A DNA stretch of 64,000 bases from Rhizobium mongolense subsp. loessense (GTDB taxonomy: Bacteria; Pseudomonadota; Alphaproteobacteria; Rhizobiales; Rhizobiaceae), in contig NZ_FMTM01000004.1 in NCBI RefSeq assembly GCF_900099775.1, positions 62,001 to 126,000 on the forward strand, given 5' to 3'. Under the pieces are notes generated by a model. That model worked only from the letters and a program-made list of their open reading frames with translations. It had not been told where the DNA came from and did not search any database. The position numbers were made by a program, and so were the translations under genes. Shown one piece after another: positions 61,042 to 64,000 of this stretch (position 1 is the stretch's first letter; every line of letters begins with the position of its first letter).

Positions 61042-62463
61042 TTGAGCCTGAAATTTGGTACGAGTGGATTGCGCGGGCTATCTGTGGACTTGAAGGGGAA
61101 GCCCTCCTTCGTGTATTCGGCAGCGTTTGCAACCTTTCTGTTGCGGAACCGGATCGCAAAACCGGGCGATCGCGTTCTGGTCGGCTATGATTTCCGCGAC
61201 TCCAGTCCGGAGATCGCCGCCAACGTCAAATTGGCCCTTGCTGCACAGGGCCTGCAGCCAGTCGATTGCGGCAATCTGCCTACTCCCGCGCTTGCCTTTT
61301 ACGGGATCCGCACAGGCGCTGCGGCGATGATGATCACCGGCTCACACATTCCGGCCGATCGCAATGGCATCAAATTCTACCTGCCTGATGGAGAAATTGA
61401 CAAAAATCACGAGCAGGGAATTTCCGCGATCGCCCAGGAACTGGTCGATTTGGAGCTGCCTGTCGCGACGGATTCGGCAAAGGAAACCGACGGGGCGGCG
61501 GATGCCGTGTCGCTGTTCATGGACCGTAACAAGACCTTGCTGCCGCAAAGTGCCCTTTCCGGTATGCGGATCGGCGTCTACCAGCATTCGACGGTTGCCC
61601 GCGACATGCTAAGCGAGATCCTGAACTATTACGGGGCCGAGGTGTTCGATCTAGGCCGATCCGAAGTCTTTATTCCAGTCGATACGGAAGCCGTCTCCGC
61701 TCAAACCATTGCAGCGTTGCAACAGTGGGCCACCGAGCTTCGCCTCGACGCAATCGTATCGACCGATGGCGATGGTGACCGGCCCCTGATCGCCGACGAG
61801 ACCGGCACGCCGATCAACGGAGATATATGCGGCCTAATCGCGGCCCGCTTTCTCGGCGCCGATGCGATCGTCACGCCGATCACCTCCAACTCGGGCATAG
61901 AAGCCCTTGGCAGTCATGTCGTCCGTACCAAGGTAGGTTCCCCCTTCGTGATTGCCGGAATGCAAGAATCGTTGAAGGCACACCAAGGCGTCGTTGGTTT
62001 CGAAGCCAACGGCGGGACGCTGACCGGTTCCTCCTTTCCGGTGGCATCAGGCTTGTTCGAGCCTTTGGCAACGCGTGACGCGTTCCTGCCCATTCTGGCC
62101 GTGCTCGCCACGGCGGCGGCGACCGGCCGGGCGCTGTCCAAGCTGAAACTGGATCTCGGTCTGCCGTTCACAGCTGCCGATCGGTTGGAGAATTTTGCGA
62201 CCGAGCGGAGTGCCGCATTGATGGCTTGGCTGCGCGCCGATGACGCTAATCTTGAACGCTTCACTGCCCCGCTGGGACAGGTGTCCGGGATCAGCGAGCT
62301 CGACGGACTGCGGGTGACTTTGAGCAACGGCAGGATCGTCCATTTCAGGCCGTCCGGGAATGCTCCGGAGATGCGCTGCTACGTCGAGGCCGGCAGCCCC
62401 GAGGAGACGGCGCAGGTGCTTGATACAGGGTTGGGATTGTTGCGCGGCTTCGACGCCGCCTGA
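61042..62463 (+). CDS. Phosphohexomutase (phosphomannomutase/AlgC-like)
   Basis: 473 residues. The N-terminus KFGTSGLRGLSVDLKG is the first sugar-phosphate loop. Ser101 in MITGSHIPADRNGIKFY is the phosphorylated active-site serine (family TASHNP; here TGSHIP). Asp242 in STDGDGDRPLIAD is in the Mg2+ loop, GFEANGGTLTG is the sugar-binding loop, and RPSGNAPEMRCYVEA the phosphate loop. It would convert mannose-6-phosphate to mannose-1-phosphate for the AlgA-like enzyme. Start is TTG 61042, with AAGGAGG five bases upstream. Finding it inside the operon differs from Pseudomonas, where algC is unlinked. Confidence 0.88.
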   Translation: MSLKFGTSGLRGLSVDLKGKPSFVYSAAFATFLLRNRIAKPGDRVLVGYDFRDSSPEIAANVKLALAAQGLQPVDCGNLPTPALAFYGIRTGAAAMMITGSHIPADRNGIKFYLPDGEIDKNHEQGISAIAQELVDLELPVATDSAKETDGAADAVSLFMDRNKTLLPQSALSGMRIGVYQHSTVARDMLSEILNYYGAEVFDLGRSEVFIPVDTEAVSAQTIAALQQWATELRLDAIVSTDGDGDRPLIADETGTPINGDICGLIAARFLGADAIVTPITSNSGIEALGSHVVRTKVGSPFVIAGMQESLKAHQGVVGFEANGGTLTGSSFPVASGLFEPLATRDAFLPILAVLATAAATGRALSKLKLDLGLPFTAADRLENFATERSAALMAWLRADDANLERFTAPLGQVSGISELDGLRVTLSNGRIVHFRPSGNAPEMRCYVEAGSPEETAQVLDTGLGLLRGFDAA

Positions 62464-62482
62464 TCGGTGCTGAACAAGGGAT

Positions 62483-62504
62483 AAGGCCGGCCTGACGCGG
62501 CCTT
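62483..62504 (+). promoter_or_regulatory. Intra-operon hairpin before algK
   Basis: AAGGCCG (62483-62489) pairs with CGGCCTT (62498-62504) across eight bases, in the 118-base gap before algK, the longest internal gap downstream of algD. No T tract follows; possible attenuator or processing site. Confidence 0.45.
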
Positions 62505-62581
62505 GGTGGTGGTTTGGACCTGCCGACGTGATCGGTTAGGGCCGCCGTTGGATGCATTTGAGGGGTAAGGGTGGACTGACA

Positions 62582-63970
62582 ATGAAGAAGATGATGAGTT
62601 TGAGTAAGGCGCTTGTGGTGGGAACCATGGCGATCTCAGCGGCCGCGTGCACGAGTTCGCCTAAGTTTGCTTATGACGACGCCAAGGCCCAGATCGGTTA
62701 CGAGAAGGCGGGCTTCAAGTCGCGCCGTGATCCGGAACAGTTGCTGGCCTTTGCCGCGCAGCATGCGAAGGCACAGGAAGACGTAGTCCGCTACAACCGC
62801 GCCTATGCCAATCTGGTGCGCAATCGCGGCAAGAGCCAGGAGGCCTATGCCGCTTTCGAGCGCGCTGCACTTGCCGGCGATGCCAGCTCCGGCCGCCGCC
62901 TCGTCAAGGGACATCTCGACGGGGTCTATCGTCCGGCAAACGTCCCCATGATCGCCCATTCGGTCTATCTGCCGCTGACAGCGGACAAGTCCGACGCAAA
63001 CACGCGGCTGCTCCTGGCGCAATTGCTTGACAGCGGCGAGATCGGGGGCGGGGAATTCCGCACCGCGGACGCTTGGCTCGACGAAGCTGCGGCCGCGGGT
63101 GCTACCAAGGCATTCCGTGAACTGGCCGAGCGCGCTGAGAAGTCCGGCAATGTCGCGCTTGCCTCCGATTACTATTATCGGGCGGACAAGACGTCGAAGG
63201 CCGATCGTGCCCTGCGCCAGGCGCGGGTTTACTATCTCGGCCTCGAGGGTGGCCCCAACCCGAAGCTCGGTCACGCCTGGCTCGAACTGGCGCGTAAGCT
63301 CGACAAGCAGGGCGCTGGCCAGCTGGCTGCGCGCATCTATCGCACCACCTTGGGCGGGCGTGATGGCTCCTACCTGATCAGCGTTGCTACGACCGCAGGC
63401 GTCAACGTCCTGTCGCGAGAACAAGTGCTGGAAGCCTATCGCAGTGCCAAGACCAATGCGGACCGGGCGAAGATCCTCGAACCGCTGACGGCAGCGGCGC
63501 GTAATAACGATCCCAATGCGTCCTATGAACTGGCCGCCATCTACATCAGCACGCGCGGCGAGCCGAGCGAGATCAACAGCCTCCTCGTCAAGGCCTATTC
63601 CAAGGGCAAGCCTGAGGCCTTGGACCTGATGATCTCGCAGCTGATGCGGGCGGAAGCCGGTCAGGAGGCCGCGGATATCCTGTTCGACGGTGTCCTCAAG
63701 GCGGCGCAGAAAGGCAACGTCGAGGCCGCCCGATCGCTAAGCTCGCTTTATCGCATCGGTGGGTTCAAGGCTGCTAATCGCGAAGAGAGCCGCATGTGGC
63801 TGCAGCGGGCCGCCGACGCGGGCGACGCCAAGTCGCAATACGAACTCGGTGTCGATCTCTACGAGAACGGTGGCAACCCGCAATCCAAGCAGATGGCGCT
63901 GCAATATCTCAACATGGCAGCCGGGCAAGGTGACCTCTTCGCCCTGACCTACCTCAAATCCAAGACGTAA
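62582..63970 (+). CDS. algK: AlgK-like Sel1-repeat lipoprotein
   Basis: 462 residues (Pseudomonas AlgK, 475). A lipoprotein signal with lipobox SAAAC puts the lipidated Cys at residue 23. It is followed by YDDAKAQIGYEKAGFKSRRD and a chain of Sel1/TPR repeats (YAAFERAALAGDASSGRRLV, WLDEAAAAGATKAFRELAER, WLQRAADAGDAKSQYELGVD then LYENGG). Size, lipidation and repeats match AlgK, the outer-membrane-anchored scaffold that positions the export porin AlgE. ATG 62582 begins the signal peptide; the frame is open ten codons earlier. In Pseudomonas it sits fourth in the operon, here last before the window edge. Confidence 0.82.
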   Translation: MKKMMSLSKALVVGTMAISAAACTSSPKFAYDDAKAQIGYEKAGFKSRRDPEQLLAFAAQHAKAQEDVVRYNRAYANLVRNRGKSQEAYAAFERAALAGDASSGRRLVKGHLDGVYRPANVPMIAHSVYLPLTADKSDANTRLLLAQLLDSGEIGGGEFRTADAWLDEAAAAGATKAFRELAERAEKSGNVALASDYYYRADKTSKADRALRQARVYYLGLEGGPNPKLGHAWLELARKLDKQGAGQLAARIYRTTLGGRDGSYLISVATTAGVNVLSREQVLEAYRSAKTNADRAKILEPLTAAARNNDPNASYELAAIYISTRGEPSEINSLLVKAYSKGKPEALDLMISQLMRAEAGQEAADILFDGVLKAAQKGNVEAARSLSSLYRIGGFKAANREESRMWLQRAADAGDAKSQYELGVDLYENGGNPQSKQMALQYLNMAAGQGDLFALTYLKSKT

Positions 63971-63985
63971 CGGGAGTATTGGCGA

Positions 63986-64000
63986 ATGTTGGACGCTGAG
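63986..64000 (+). CDS. Start of the next operon gene, cut by the window edge
   Basis: ATG 63986 followed by codons for L D A E to the edge, with GGGAG nine bases upstream and 15 bases after the algK stop. Too short to identify. It is the first place to look for the missing alginate functions (AlgE porin, AlgI/AlgJ). Confidence 0.5.

Overview
The window looks like an accessory region, most likely a megaplasmid or chromid, of a Rhizobiaceae alphaproteobacterium (Ensifer/Sinorhizobium/Rhizobium type). The reasons are: high-GC coding DNA, many ABC uptake systems, a ROSE-type RNA thermometer ahead of an Hsp20 gene, no housekeeping, rRNA or intact tRNA genes, and many decayed genes and insertion-sequence (IS) fragments. 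The organism assignment is inference.

Layout. 1-7.1 kb: a partial peptide-type ABC binding protein, gene remnants (BisC-like, metallo-beta-lactamase, LysR, IS1182-type transposase), an acyltransferase-3 membrane protein and an aminotransferase. 7.1-15.5 kb: a segment bounded by two diverged direct repeats. It carries a large winged-helix/NB-ARC regulator, two Ohr/OsmC genes around a Tat-exported epoxide hydrolase, a DUF3095 gene, and just beyond the second repeat a frameshifted class III adenylate cyclase. 15.9-16.7 kb: an ArsR/SRPBCC pair. 17.2-24.2 kb: a LacI-controlled ABC importer with a GH32 fructosidase, followed by IS3 and IS110 debris. 25.7-28.6 kb: tauABC. 28.9-32.6 kb: two Hsp20 genes, an NDUFS4-like protein and a DegP/HtrA protease. 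33.2-36.5 kb: a glycosyltransferase and a glycogen-debranching-type glucosidase.

37-64 kb is the most interesting part. An RTX-type PL7 alginate lyase, a small unknown gene and a PL5-type lyase lie upstream of a long same-strand operon that strongly resembles the Pseudomonas/Azotobacter alginate operon: algD, alg8, alg44, an algA-like gene, a second HlyD-like membrane protein, an algG with a very long N-terminal extension, a giant helical-repeat protein, algX, algF, a second giant Sel1/TPR protein, algL, an algC-like phosphomutase and a lipoprotein AlgK. The next gene starts at the right edge.

Reading of the operon. AlgC-, AlgA- and AlgD-like enzymes would make GDP-mannuronic acid. Alg8 with Alg44 (PilZ, c-di-GMP) would polymerise it across the inner membrane. 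AlgG, AlgX and AlgF would epimerise and O-acetylate it in the periplasm, AlgL would clear stray polymer, and the helical-repeat proteins would form the periplasmic scaffold. The operon departs from the textbook one in several ways: an AlgG more than twice the usual length, two extra ~1000-residue scaffold proteins, a second Alg44-like protein without PilZ, an AlgA whose isomerase half lacks the usual metal-binding motif, and no AlgE or AlgI inside the window.
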